In this document: positions 1 through 8,316 of the stretch, piece after piece
Layout: each line of letters starts with the position of its first letter
How positions within the stretch are numbered: position 1 is the first letter of the stretch
Translations under genes and position numbers: made by a program
Notes under the pieces: generated by a model
What the model saw: only the letters and a program-made list of their open reading frames with translations
The model's database searches: none
What the model was told of the DNA's origin: nothing
Origin: Streptomyces rubiginosohelvolus
GTDB lineage: Bacteria; Actinomycetota; Actinomycetes; Streptomycetales; Streptomycetaceae
NCBI RefSeq assembly: GCF_014649875.1
Contig: NZ_BMTW01000001.1
Coordinates: 62,001 to 126,000, forward strand
Reading direction: 5' to 3'
DNA: 64,000 nt

Positions 1-1
1 G

Positions 2-559
2 CTGCGGCGGGTGGAGGAGGCGGACGCGGCCCTGGACGAGGCGCTGGCGGGGGCCCGGGACCAGGAGCGCGGCGAGGCGAAGGCCCGGTCCCTCCTCGAT
101 CAGGCGATGCTCACCGCCCGGTCCGCGATCGGGGCGGCGGCCGACTTCATCACGACCAACCGGGGCGCGGTCGGCAGCCAGGCCCGTACCCGGCTGGCCG
201 AGGCGCAGCGGCGGTGGGAGGCGGCCCGGGAGCTGTCGGCCACAGACGCGCAGGGGGCGCTGGCGGAGGCACGGCAGGCGGACGCGCTGGCCGGGCAGGC
301 GATGGCCCTGGCCGAGCAGGACGTCCGCGGTTTCGGCTCGATGCAGGGCCCCGGCGGGATGGGAGGCGGAGGCGGCGGCATGGGCGGGGCGGTGCTCGGC
401 GGCATCATCCTCGGCGGCCTGTTCGGGGGTGGCGGCGGCCGGGGCGGGGGCATGGGCGGCGGCTTCGGCGGCGGCCGGTCCGGGGGCTTCGGCGGCGGGC
501 CGGGCAGTTTCGGCGGCGGCGGAACGCGGGGGCGGCGAGGCGGTGGCGGCCGCTTCTGA
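2..559 (+). CDS. TPM domain-containing protein, C-terminal part (5' truncated by window edge)
   Basis: The reading frame is open from the first bases, so the N-terminus lies outside the window. What remains is an Ala/Glu/Arg-rich helical, probably coiled-coil stretch (about residues 1-115), then a hydrophobic Gly/Ala/Leu patch, then an extreme Gly/Arg-rich tail of repeated GGG, GGFGGG and GGM units. This is how Streptomyces TPM (TLP18.3/Psb32/MOLO-1) membrane proteins end; the TPM domain itself would be upstream and is not seen. A PspA homologue follows 58 nt downstream on the same strand, a common pairing that suggests an envelope-stress operon. The family call rests on the tail and the neighbour, so it is probable rather than proven. 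Confidence 0.7.
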   Translation: MRRVEEADAALDEALAGARDQERGEAKARSLLDQAMLTARSAIGAAADFITTNRGAVGSQARTRLAEAQRRWEAARELSATDAQGALAEARQADALAGQAMALAEQDVRGFGSMQGPGGMGGGGGGMGGAVLGGIILGGLFGGGGGRGGGMGGGFGGGRSGGFGGGPGSFGGGGTRGRRGGGGRF

Positions 560-617
560 AACGACCGGCAGAACAGGACCACAACGTGAACCGTCTCGAC
601 TTCCAAGGAGCCATCCC

Positions 618-1331
618 ATGACCAAGCAGACCATCCTCGGCCGTGTCACCCAGCTCGCGAAGGCCAACATCAACGCCCTCCTCGACCAGGCCGAGGACCC
701 GCAGAAGATGCTGGACCAGCTGATCCGGGACTACACGAACAACATCGCGGAGGCCGAGCAGGCGGTCGCGGCCACCATCGGCAACCTGCGGCTGATGGAG
801 CAGGACCACAAGGAGGACGTGGAGGCGGCGGCCGAGTGGGGCGGCAAGGCGCTGGCGGCCAGCCGGAAGGCCGACGAGCTGCGCGGGGCCGGGTCGGTGG
901 CGGAGGCCGACACGTTCGACAACCTGGCGAAGGTGGCGCTGGGCCGTCAGCTCCAGTCCGAGCAGGAGGCGAAGACGGCGGAGCCCACCATCGCCTCGCA
1001 GACGGAGGTCGTGGACAAGCTGAAGACGGGGCTCGACCAGATGAAGGGCAAGCTCTCCGAGCTCAAGGCCAAGCGCGACGAGCTGGTGGCCCGTTCGAAG
1101 TCCGCCCAGGCGCAGAACCAGATGATGGACGCCGTGAAGAACATCGACGTCCTCGACCCGACGAGCGAGCTGAGCCGCTTCGAGGACAAGGTGCGCCGCG
1201 AGGAGGCGAAGGCCCTGGGCAAGCAGGAGCTGGCCGCCTCCTCGCTGGACGCCCAGTTCGAGCAGCTGGACAGCCTGGGCGACAGCGCCGAGGTGGAAGC
1301 CCGGCTGGCGGCCCTGAAGACGGGCGCGTAG
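618..1331 (+). CDS. pspA: PspA/IM30 family protein
   Basis: A 237-residue protein that is almost entirely helical and charged, opening with MTKQTILGRVTQLAKANIN, the amphipathic N-terminus typical of PspA/IM30. The body has the family coiled-coil pattern (AEDPQKMLDQLIRDY, then long Glu/Lys/Ala heptads). The family binds stressed or curved membranes and, in actinomycetes, supports envelope integrity. The ATG at 618 is chosen because AAGGAG lies 8 nt upstream and because the alignment-like start is at this Met; the frame stays open further upstream only as an overlap with the preceding gene. Likely co-transcribed with the TPM protein. It ends 17 nt from the convergent phosphatase, with no obvious terminator between them. 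Confidence 0.93.
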   Translation: MTKQTILGRVTQLAKANINALLDQAEDPQKMLDQLIRDYTNNIAEAEQAVAATIGNLRLMEQDHKEDVEAAAEWGGKALAASRKADELRGAGSVAEADTFDNLAKVALGRQLQSEQEAKTAEPTIASQTEVVDKLKTGLDQMKGKLSELKAKRDELVARSKSAQAQNQMMDAVKNIDVLDPTSELSRFEDKVRREEAKALGKQELAASSLDAQFEQLDSLGDSAEVEARLAALKTGA

Positions 1332-1347
1332 CCGGACCGAGCGGGCC

Positions 1348-3969
1348 TCAGTACATGCTCAGCAGCTGCTCCACGGAGAGTTCGGCGGCCGGTTCCCCGT
1401 CCGGCAGGGCCAGTTCGAACCAGACGGTCTTGCCGCGCGGGGTCCGGCGCGACCCCCAGGCGGCGCTGAGCAGGCCGACCAGCTGGAGCCCGCGGCCGCC
1501 CTCGTCGGTGTCGCGGGCGCGGCGGCGGCGCGGCTGGACGAGACCGGCGTCCCAGACCTCGCAGACCAGGGTCCGGTCGCGCAGCAGCCGGAGCCGGATC
1601 TCGCCCTCGCCGTAGCGCAGGGCGTTGGTGACCAGCTCGCTGACGAGGAGTTCGGTGGTGTCGACCAGGTCGTCGAGGTCCCAGGCGAGCAGCTGGCCGC
1701 GGGCCAGCTCGCGGGCCCGGCCGACCGAGCGGGGTTCGCGCGGCAGCGTCCAGTCGCCGACCGCCTCCGCGGGCAGCCCCTGGATGCGGGCCATCAGCAG
1801 GGCGATGTCGTCCTCGCCGTGCTGGGTGTCGAGGGTGGAGAGGACGAAGTCGCAGGCGTCCTCCAGCTCCATCTGCGGGCCGGTGAGGACGGCCCGCAGC
1901 GCCGCGAGACCTTCGTCCAGCGGCTGGTCCCGGGACTCGACGAGGCCGTCGGTGTAGAGGGTGAGCAGGGCGTTCTCGGCGAGCTCGACCTCGACCTCCT
2001 CGAACGGCTCGCCGCCGACACCCAGCGGCATGCCCGGCGGTACGTCGATGAGGCGGGCGGGCCGGCCGGGCTCGACGACGGCCGGGGGCATGTGCCCGGC
2101 GTTGGCGAACGTGCAGCGCCGGGTGACCGGGTCGTAGACCGCGTACACGCAGGTCGCGAGATACACCTCGGAGAGGTCCGCCTCGCGGGACTTCTGCGCG
2201 GCGCGGGAGGGCCACTGCGCTCCCCCGCGGCCGCCGAGCCCCTCGCTGCGCTCGCCGCCGCCCGGGGAGCCGAGGCCGCGGGCGACCTCGTCGAGGGCGG
2301 AGAGCACTTCGGCGGGCTCCAGGTCGAGGAGGGCCAGGGTCCGCACGGCGGTGCGCAGTTCGCCCATGGCGACGGCGGCGCGCAGGCCGCGCCCCATGAC
2401 GTCGCCGACGACGAGGGCCGTGCGGTGGCCGGGCAGCTCGATCACGTCGAACCAGTCGCCGCCGACCTCGGTGGCGGTGTTGCCGGGCAGATAGCGGCAG
2501 GCGATGTCGAGTCCGGCGGCCTCGGGGTCGCCGGGCGGCAGCAGGCTGCGCTGGAGGATCAGGGCGCGTTCGTGCTCGCGGCGGTAGAGGCGGGCGTTGT
2601 CGATGCAGACGGCGGCGCGGGCGGCCAGCTCGGTGGCCAGCGCCCGGTCGCGCTCGCCGAACGGCTCGCTCCCCTTCGTACGGGAGAACTGGACGAGGCC
2701 GACGACGGTGTCGTGGGCGACCATCGGCACGGCGAGCGTCGACTGCACGAAGCCCATCTCGTCGCCGGGGACGTCCTCGACCCGGCCGGAGCGCAGCGCG
2801 ACGGCGCAGGGCGAGCCGAACGGGAAGCGGTGGACGGAGCCGAGCGCGGGCGGCAGGTCGTCCGGGCCCGGGGGCCCGCTGCCCGCCACGGCGGTGGGCA
2901 GGGCGTCGGCGACCGCGCTGGCGTGGGCCACCCGGCGCAGCTCCGCCGAGCCTCCGGCGGACTCGCGGTGGGCGGGCGCCCAACTGCCGGGCGCGGCCTC
3001 CTCGCCGGTGAGGAGGCCCTGGTAGAGGTCGACGGCGGCGAGGTCGCAGAAGCCGGGCACGGCCACGTCGAGGAGCTCGCGGGCGGTGGTCTCCAGGTCC
3101 AGGGAATTGCCGATGCGGGCGCTGGCCTCGTTGAGCAGGGCGAGGTTGCGGCGGGCGCTGGCGGCCTCGCGGGCGGCGATGTGCCGGCGGGTGACGTCGG
3201 TGGCGAGGCCGGCGATGCCGACGGGGCGGCCGGCCCCGCTGTGCACCCGGTAGAGGTTCATGGACCAGTGGCGGCGCTCGGTGGTGCCGGGAGCGGTGCC
3301 GACGAGCTGGAGGTCGGTGACCGACTCCCCGGTCTCCAGGACCCGTTTCAGGGTGGCGGACAGCCGGTCGGCCTCGGCCTGCGGCAGATAGTCCTCCACC
3401 GTGCGGCCCCGGTGGTCATCGGCGGCGCCGCCGAAGACCGTGGCGAAGCGCTGGTTGGCCCGGACGACCGCGAAGTCCGTGCCGAACAGCACGAAGCCGA
3501 AGGGAGATTGGCCGAATATGGCTTGTGACGCGGCGAGGTCGGTCTCGATGCGCCGCAGGGCCCGGACGTCGACGACGATGCAGAGCGCGGCGCGCTCGCC
3601 CTGGCCCGTCAGACTCGGCATCACATAGACCTCGGCGACGCCGTGCGCCCCGCCCTCGCCCGGCATCCGGAACGGGACGAGGCCCGTCCACTCCTTGCCG
3701 TCGAGGATCTCGCCGACCCGTCGGTGGCCGTCCGAGCGCAGCTCGGCGGGCATGAAGGCCTCCACCGGGTCGCGGCCGACCGCCTCGGTCGAGGTCATGC
3801 CGAACAGACCCGCGGCCCGGCTGCTCCACTGCTCGATCAGACCGTCGGGGCCGATCGAGAAGGAGGCCACCCTGATGTAGTCATAGATCGAGCCGGGCGG
3901 GCTGTTCTGCCACACGACGTCACCGGCCGTCCCGACGGCGTCGCCCGTTGTCCCAGGTATTTCGCTCAC
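1348..3969 (-). CDS. PAS-PAS-GAF-SpoIIE phosphatase with C-terminal HATPase domain
   Basis: An 873-residue multi-domain signalling protein. In order: a PAS domain (about 20-130, with IGPDGLIEQWSSRAAGLFG), a second PAS (about 145-260), a GAF domain (about 275-450), a SpoIIE/PP2C-type phosphatase (about 465-690, with GGDWFDVIELPGHRTALVVG and ENALLTLYTDGLVE acidic metal-binding motifs) and an anti-sigma-like HATPase (about 720-865, LLVSELVTNALRYG and DEGGRGLQLV). Such proteins dephosphorylate STAS anti-anti-sigma factors and can also bind sigma factors through the ATPase; which sigma it serves cannot be read here. GTG at 3969 follows GGAGGGG at a good distance. A stand-alone HATPase protein lies 160 nt upstream on the same strand, suggesting related function. 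Confidence 0.92.
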   Translation of the reverse strand: MSEIPGTTGDAVGTAGDVVWQNSPPGSIYDYIRVASFSIGPDGLIEQWSSRAAGLFGMTSTEAVGRDPVEAFMPAELRSDGHRRVGEILDGKEWTGLVPFRMPGEGGAHGVAEVYVMPSLTGQGERAALCIVVDVRALRRIETDLAASQAIFGQSPFGFVLFGTDFAVVRANQRFATVFGGAADDHRGRTVEDYLPQAEADRLSATLKRVLETGESVTDLQLVGTAPGTTERRHWSMNLYRVHSGAGRPVGIAGLATDVTRRHIAAREAASARRNLALLNEASARIGNSLDLETTARELLDVAVPGFCDLAAVDLYQGLLTGEEAAPGSWAPAHRESAGGSAELRRVAHASAVADALPTAVAGSGPPGPDDLPPALGSVHRFPFGSPCAVALRSGRVEDVPGDEMGFVQSTLAVPMVAHDTVVGLVQFSRTKGSEPFGERDRALATELAARAAVCIDNARLYRREHERALILQRSLLPPGDPEAAGLDIACRYLPGNTATEVGGDWFDVIELPGHRTALVVGDVMGRGLRAAVAMGELRTAVRTLALLDLEPAEVLSALDEVARGLGSPGGGERSEGLGGRGGAQWPSRAAQKSREADLSEVYLATCVYAVYDPVTRRCTFANAGHMPPAVVEPGRPARLIDVPPGMPLGVGGEPFEEVEVELAENALLTLYTDGLVESRDQPLDEGLAALRAVLTGPQMELEDACDFVLSTLDTQHGEDDIALLMARIQGLPAEAVGDWTLPREPRSVGRARELARGQLLAWDLDDLVDTTELLVSELVTNALRYGEGEIRLRLLRDRTLVCEVWDAGLVQPRRRRARDTDEGGRGLQLVGLLSAAWGSRRTPRGKTVWFELALPDGEPAAELSVEQLLSMY

Positions 3970-4129
3970 GCGACCGTCCCCTCCAGCTCACGCACCGGAC
4001 CGGTCCTGCCCGCAGTATTCAGCACTACGGCCCCGACCGACACGGCGTTCACGATCACAGCAAGGTCTCAGTCCCTTTCAGCCAGGTTCTGCCCGACCTC
4101 TGGTGATCGCTGTGCTTCCCTCCACTCTC

Positions 4130-4588
4130 CTAACCAGGGAGAGCCAGCTCGAACCACACGGTCTTGCCGCTCTTTCCGCGACGGGTCCCCCAGCGACGTG
4201 CGGAACAGGCCACGAGCTGGAGTCCGCGGCCGCCTTCGTCGTCGGGTCCCGCACTGCGTTCGGTGGGTGGATCCGGAAGCGGATCGGAGACTTCCACCAG
4301 CAGTCCCGGGGTGGCGGGCGGGTGGTCGGCTGCCGCGTGATCGGCGGGGTGAGGGTCCCCGTCGGGGTACGTACGGGCCAGGCGTACGCCGATGGGGCCG
4401 GAGGCGTACCGGAGGGAGTTGGTCACCAGCTCGCTGACGAGGAGGACCGCCAGATCACCCACCACCGCGTCGAGTCCCCAGGAACCCAGCGCGCCCCGGA
4501 CGGCGTGCCGGGCGCTGCGCACGGAACCGGGCTCGGCCGCGAAGGTCCACTCGGCGCAGTCGCCTTCGGTATCGATCACGCCGATCAC
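4130..4588 (-). CDS. Stand-alone HATPase_c regulatory protein (RsbW/SpoIIAB-like)
   Basis: A 152-residue single-domain GHKL ATPase-like protein. The N box is LLVSELVTNSLRYASG and the glycine-rich lid is DDEGGRGLQLV, followed by the strand GKTVWFELALPG; the last 60 residues closely resemble the C-terminal domain of the neighbouring phosphatase. Family members are anti-sigma or anti-sigma-like serine kinases; many Streptomyces copies are of unknown target. There is a His/Pro/Asp-rich insertion between the N box and the lid (about residues 75-95). GTG at 4588 is the first start in the frame. Placed directly upstream of the SpoIIE-type gene, so it may act in the same partner-switching circuit (inference). 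Confidence 0.85.
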   Translation of the reverse strand: MIGVIDTEGDCAEWTFAAEPGSVRSARHAVRGALGSWGLDAVVGDLAVLLVSELVTNSLRYASGPIGVRLARTYPDGDPHPADHAAADHPPATPGLLVEVSDPLPDPPTERSAGPDDEGGRGLQLVACSARRWGTRRGKSGKTVWFELALPG

Positions 4589-4727
4589 TTCCCAGGGACG
4601 ACCGCGGGCGCACCCCCGATCTAAATGGGGACTAAACAGCCCATACCCACCATTGATTGCGCACTACCGCGCAACCGGGTGTTTGGTGCAGACGGCGTAC
4701 GCCCCACCCCCGTCACCGGTCGGCGGG

Positions 4728-5132
4728 TCAGTTCAACGCGCCCGTCGCCTTCAGGTCGTCGAAGAGCAACTGGTCCACGGGCGGCACGAGGGCCCGGTCG
4801 GCGAAGGAGAACCACGCCACCTCCTCGATCTCGCTGCTCGCGGCGAGCGTGCCGCGGTAGTCGCCGTAATAGCAGCTCATCCGGACGACGGCGGCGCCCG
4901 GCCGGTCGTCGACGGGGGCCTCGTACGTCCCGGCGTGGACGACGGTCTCCCGGATCAGGCCGACCGTCAGCTCCTCCTCGATCTCCCGCAGGAGGGTCTG
5001 CAGATCGGTCTCCGTGCCCTCGCGCTTGCCGCCCGGGATGTAGAAGACGTCCTTGCCCCGGGGCCGCGCGCAGAGGATCCTGCCGCCCTCGATCCGCACC
5101 CACGCCACCGTGTCGATCAGCACCGACGTCAC
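4728..5132 (-). CDS. Nudix hydrolase
   Basis: A 134-residue protein with a nearly canonical Nudix box: G(K-R-E-G-T)E(x7)REIEEEL, with the usual Gly near the end of the box replaced by Thr (EEELTV). All metal-binding acidic residues of REUXEE are kept. The family cleaves nucleoside diphosphates linked to other moieties; substrate is not predictable here. The tail includes an aromatic segment (WFSFADRALVPPVDQLLFDD) of the MutT/ADP-ribose-type fold. GTG at 5132 is used; GGAG lies about 14 nt upstream, so initiation is only moderately supported. It stands between the HATPase gene and the SPOR-like gene, all on the minus strand, without close spacing. Confidence 0.88.
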   Translation of the reverse strand: MTSVLIDTVAWVRIEGGRILCARPRGKDVFYIPGGKREGTETDLQTLLREIEEELTVGLIRETVVHAGTYEAPVDDRPGAAVVRMSCYYGDYRGTLAASSEIEEVAWFSFADRALVPPVDQLLFDDLKATGALN

Positions 5133-5294
5133 CTGGTCACCACTCCGTCATCACTCCGCCCCGCTCGCGGCGCCGTTCCGCCGGAGGCTTCCGCGCTCCG
5201 GTCGGGCCGGACCCTACCGCCCGGGGCGGCGACGCGCGGAATACGGGCGATGCGGGAGCGGAGCGCGCACGCGTGCGCCGAGGGGCCCGGAAAG

Positions 5295-5344
5295 CCCGTG
5301 GGGCCCTGAGGACGGCACGATGGCCGTCCTCAGGGCCCCACGGG
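5295..5344 (-). terminator. Strong hairpin terminator after the SPOR-like gene
   Basis: A perfect 22-bp inverted repeat (5295-5316 with 5323-5344) with a 6-nt loop. It starts 13 nt past the stop codon of the minus-strand SPOR-like gene. No gene on the plus strand ends here. Confidence 0.85.
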
Positions 5345-5356
5345 GGCGGACGTCCG

Positions 5357-5539
5357 TCAGGGACCGGTCCCCTGGCCCACGCGCTCCACCCGGTAGACCT
5401 GATGGTGATGGCGGTGGTCGAGGCCGTCGGCGACCTTCTGGGCCTCGGCCTGCGTGGCGTACCGGCCCACGCGGTAGCGGTTGCCGCCGTCGTCCTGCCG
5501 TATCACCTGCCACGGGAGCACGGCGCCGCTCTCGCTCAT
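5357..5539 (-). CDS. Small SPOR-like domain protein
   Basis: A 60-residue protein starting MSESGAVLPWQVIRQDDGG. The sequence reads as one small sporulation-related repeat-like fold (NRYRVGRYATQAEAQKVADG, then a His-rich stretch and VYRVERVGQ). The longer upstream reading frame was rejected because GGGGGAG lies 9 nt before the ATG at 5539 and the upstream residues look non-coding. Short proteins of this kind occur widely in Streptomyces and are usually labelled SPOR domain-containing; SPOR domains bind denuded peptidoglycan glycans, but this copy lacks any signal peptide or membrane segment, so a cytoplasmic role is as likely. Monocistronic by its context. Confidence 0.8.
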   Translation of the reverse strand: MSESGAVLPWQVIRQDDGGNRYRVGRYATQAEAQKVADGLDHRHHHQVYRVERVGQGTGP

Positions 5540-5694
5540 CGTGTCGCTCCCCCGCATATCGCCCCTCTTCCCACCGGCGTGCACGTCTCTAAGGATCCCC
5601 AGGAAACCGCAGTACGCATATGCCCGAGCGTACGCCTGACCTTCACTCAGTGCAGGCACCTTTGCACAAAGAGATACACATCCGGCCATCACGA

Positions 5695-5725
5695 AAGGGG
5701 GCGCATCCACAGAATGCGCCCCCTT
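5695..5725 (-). terminator. Hairpin terminator of the GntR gene
   Basis: A perfect 12-bp stem (5695-5706 with 5714-5725) with a 7-nt loop, placed 30 nt past the GntR stop. Read on the minus strand, the stem is followed by TTT, as in an intrinsic terminator. Confidence 0.8.
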
Positions 5726-5754
5726 GTGCTCGCCCGACGAGGCGTCACCTCACG

Positions 5755-6507
5755 TCATCGCACCGGCAGGTGATACGCGATCCGGTACCGGTCCGCCGGG
5801 ACGACCACGTCGGCCGTCTCCACGGCCCGGCCGGACGCGTAGTACGTACGCCCGATGACGATGACCACATGGCCGGGCACACCGCCGAGCGCCAGGAGCT
5901 CCTCCGCCAGCCCCGGGCGCGCACCGACCTCCTCGGCGACGTTGTCCACGACGACGTCGATCGCGGCCATGCGGTCGACCACCCCGCAGCCGCCCAACGG
6001 GCCCTCCTCCGGCAGCATCACGGGCGTGCGGCCCGTGATGGCGAGCGGCTCCCAGGAGGTGGAGAGCATGATCGGCTCACCCGCCTCCCGGAAGACGTAG
6101 TGCGTGCGCATCACGCGGTCGCCCGGCTCGATACCCAGCCGCTCGGCGGTCTCGGGGCTCGCCCCCTCCTGCTCGCTGCTGGATTCCCAGGTCCCGCGCG
6201 CCCCCTCGGCCGTCTGCTCCTGCCGAAACGGACTGGCCCCCTTGTCCGGTCGGTAGCCGGAGCGGGCGATCATGCGGGGCACGGGGCGCTCGCGCACATA
6301 GGTGCCGGAACCGGAGCGCCCCTCGACCAGCCCCTCCGCCATCAGGACCTTCCGCGCCTCCAGGGCGACGGTGTCGGAGACCCCGTACTCCTCGCGGATG
6401 CGGGCCTGCGACGGCAGGCGGGTATGGGGCGGCAGCGCGCCGTTGACGATCTTCTCCCTGAGATCGCTCGCCACGCGCAGATAGGCGGGCTGCTCACCGA
6501 AAGTCAC
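5755..6507 (-). CDS. GntR family regulator, HutC/UTRA type
   Basis: A 250-residue regulator. Residues about 8-75 form the winged HTH (YLRVASDLREKIVNGALPPH, then LPSQARIREEYGVSDTVALE and LVEGRSGSGTYV), and about 95-245 form the UTRA effector-binding domain (PGDRVMRTHYVFREAGEPIM, and the closing RTYYASGRAVETADVV). Start GTG at 6507 is preferred over upstream ATGs because GGGAG sits 8 nt before it and the HutC-family N-terminus begins a few residues before YLRVASDL. Effectors of UTRA domains are small sugars, phosphosugars or amino-acid derivatives; the ligand is unknown here. It is divergent from the chitinase gene, but the chitinase promoter carries a DasR-type box rather than an obvious site for this protein. 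Confidence 0.92.
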   Translation of the reverse strand: MTFGEQPAYLRVASDLREKIVNGALPPHTRLPSQARIREEYGVSDTVALEARKVLMAEGLVEGRSGSGTYVRERPVPRMIARSGYRPDKGASPFRQEQTAEGARGTWESSSEQEGASPETAERLGIEPGDRVMRTHYVFREAGEPIMLSTSWEPLAITGRTPVMLPEEGPLGGCGVVDRMAAIDVVVDNVAEEVGARPGLAEELLALGGVPGHVVIVIGRTYYASGRAVETADVVVPADRYRIAYHLPVR

Positions 6508-6694
6508 AGGCCACTCCCAACAGGTTGACAGTCTGCGACAGCCTGACAACCGTGGGTTGTATACCGCAAGCATGGGCCAGAGTTTCACCCAATGTGATGA
6601 TCTTGTGGCGGCCCACGCATACCCCCGACCCCGGAATCATTGCCCCTCGCCGCCCCTGTCCACGCGTCCGCGACGTCCGGCAACTCCGGCGCTC

Positions 6695-6723
6695 TTGACC
6701 ATTTTTGGTCCAGACCAATACCT
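6695..6723 (+). promoter_or_regulatory. Chitinase promoter with DasR-responsive element (dre)
   Basis: The 16-mer TTTGGTCCAGACCAAT at 6704-6719 is a close match to the DasR consensus A(C/G)TGGTCTAGACCA(C/G)T: the 12-bp core TGGTCCAGACCA differs at one base. It sits directly after a -35-like TTGACC (6695-6700) and reaches the likely -10 (AATACC/ATACCT, 6717-6723), so DasR bound here would block RNA polymerase. The site match is seen; DasR control through GlcNAc-6-phosphate is established for Streptomyces chitinase promoters; its action here is inferred. Confidence 0.85.
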
Positions 6724-6773
6724 TCCTGTGCACAGCACGGCTCCCCCGCCCCTTCCGCACAGGAACGAGCCCC

Positions 6774-8201
6774 ATGCGTCGAAGAAACCTGTCCCGAATG
6801 ACCATCGCCGGCGTCGCCCTGGCCCTGCTGGCAGGCGCCGCGCCCGCGGCCACGGCCGGTACCGGCCACGACCGGAACGACGGCGGCGACCGCGGCAAGG
6901 GCCACCAGCGCCCCGCGTACAAGAACATCGGCTACTTCACCCAATGGGGCGTCTACGGACGCGACTTCCAGGTCAAGGACCTGGACACCAGCGGGGCCGC
7001 GGCCAGGCTGACCCACATCAACTACGCCTTCGGCAACGTCAGCGCCGAGGGCAAGTGCTTCACCGGCAACATCCCCGGCCAGGCCGACGCCTGGGCGGAC
7101 TACGCCCGTCCGCTCGACGCGGCGGGGTCGGTGGACGGCGTCGCCGACACCGACACCCAGCCGCTCGCGGGCAACTTCAACCAGCTGCGCGAGCTGAAGG
7201 CCAAGCACCCCGGCCTCAAGGTCATGATCTCGCTGGGCGGCTGGAGCTGGTCCACCCACTTCTCCGACGCGGTCCGCACCGCGGCCTCCCGCAAGGCGCT
7301 CGTCTCCTCCTGCATCGACCTGTACATCAAGGGCAACCTCCCGCAGGACGGCGCACGCGGCGGCGACGGCGCGGCGGCCGGACTCTTCGACGGCATCGAC
7401 GTCGACTGGGAGTGGCCCGGCTCGCCGGCCAACGAGGGCACCGTCTTCCGCCCGGAGGACAAGAAGAACTTCACCGCCCTGATCAGCGAGTTCCGCGACC
7501 AGCTCGACGCCCACGCGAAGAGCGAGGCGAGGGCCAAGGAGAAGGCGGCCGAGAAGTCGGGCAAGGGCAAGGGGCACGGCCACGGGCACCACAAGCCGAA
7601 GCCCAAGCACTACGACCTGTCGGCGTACGTCCCGGCCAACCCGAAGGCCATCGACGCGGGCTTCGACGTGAAGCGCCTCATGAAGGACTTCGACTTCGTC
7701 AACATCCAGGGCTACGACTACCACGTATCGGGCGAGAAGAAGACGGCCCAGCAGTCGGCCCTGTACGCACGGAACGACTTCAGCGTCGACCAGACCGTGC
7801 GGGACTGGGTGCGCCGCGGTGCCCCCAAGCACAAGATCGTGGTGGGCATGCCGACGTACGGCCAGGGCTGGACCGGTGTGACCGGCGGCGGTACGGGCCT
7901 GGGTCAGCCGGCGACGGCCCCGGCGCCGGCCACCTGGGCGGCGGGCTACGAGGACTACAAGGTCCTGAAGAAGCTGGCCGCTTCGGGGACGTACAAGATC
8001 CACCGTGATGTGAAGAACGGCCACGCGTGGCTGTTCGACGGCACGACGCTGTGGACGTACGACGACCCGCAGGTGCTGCGCACCAAGGCCGCGTACGTCC
8101 GGGACAAGGGGCTCGGCGGGGCGATGTTCTGGTCGCTGGACGGCGACACGGAGAACGCCGAGCTGGTCACCACGGTCGACCGGGCGCTCAACCGCCGCTG
8201 A
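6774..8201 (+). CDS. Secreted GH18 chitinase
   Basis: A 475-residue secreted enzyme. The start MRRRNLSRMTIAGVALALLAG is a signal peptide, cut near ATAGTG. The rest is a GH18 barrel: YFTQWGVYGR, KVMISLGGWSWS and the catalytic DGIDVDWEWP with D206, D209, D211 and the acid E213, then NIQGYDYH near the +1 site and MFWSLDGD at the end. No chitin-binding or fibronectin module is present, so it is catalytic domain only. Unusual: about residues 248-279 are a Lys/His/Gly-rich insertion (KSGKGKGHGHGHHKPKPK) in a barrel loop. It hydrolyses beta-1,4-GlcNAc polymers outside the cell. Transcribed alone, with a dre upstream and a bidirectional hairpin downstream. Confidence 0.96.
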   Translation: MRRRNLSRMTIAGVALALLAGAAPAATAGTGHDRNDGGDRGKGHQRPAYKNIGYFTQWGVYGRDFQVKDLDTSGAAARLTHINYAFGNVSAEGKCFTGNIPGQADAWADYARPLDAAGSVDGVADTDTQPLAGNFNQLRELKAKHPGLKVMISLGGWSWSTHFSDAVRTAASRKALVSSCIDLYIKGNLPQDGARGGDGAAAGLFDGIDVDWEWPGSPANEGTVFRPEDKKNFTALISEFRDQLDAHAKSEARAKEKAAEKSGKGKGHGHGHHKPKPKHYDLSAYVPANPKAIDAGFDVKRLMKDFDFVNIQGYDYHVSGEKKTAQQSALYARNDFSVDQTVRDWVRRGAPKHKIVVGMPTYGQGWTGVTGGGTGLGQPATAPAPATWAAGYEDYKVLKKLAASGTYKIHRDVKNGHAWLFDGTTLWTYDDPQVLRTKAAYVRDKGLGGAMFWSLDGDTENAELVTTVDRALNRR

Positions 8202-8232
8202 CGGCACCGATCCCGTCGCTGAACGGCCGAAG

Positions 8233-8269
8233 GGGCCGGGACGGTCGCACGACGCGACCGTCCCGGCCC
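8233..8269. terminator. Bidirectional terminator between chitinase and subtilase
   Basis: A perfect 16-bp stem (8233-8248 with 8254-8269) with a 5-nt loop, between the convergent chitinase and protease genes. Confidence 0.85.
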
Positions 8270-8316
8270 TTCTCACGCTGTCTCACGCTGTGCGGTGGTT
8301 CACCGCCGGGGCGGGA

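Noticed and set aside
947..2983. Long minus-strand frame overlapping pspA and the phosphatase
   Set aside because: Another frame of the same strand in the phosphatase (1348-3969) has all domain motifs; this one has Arg/Pro shadow composition and runs antisense through pspA.
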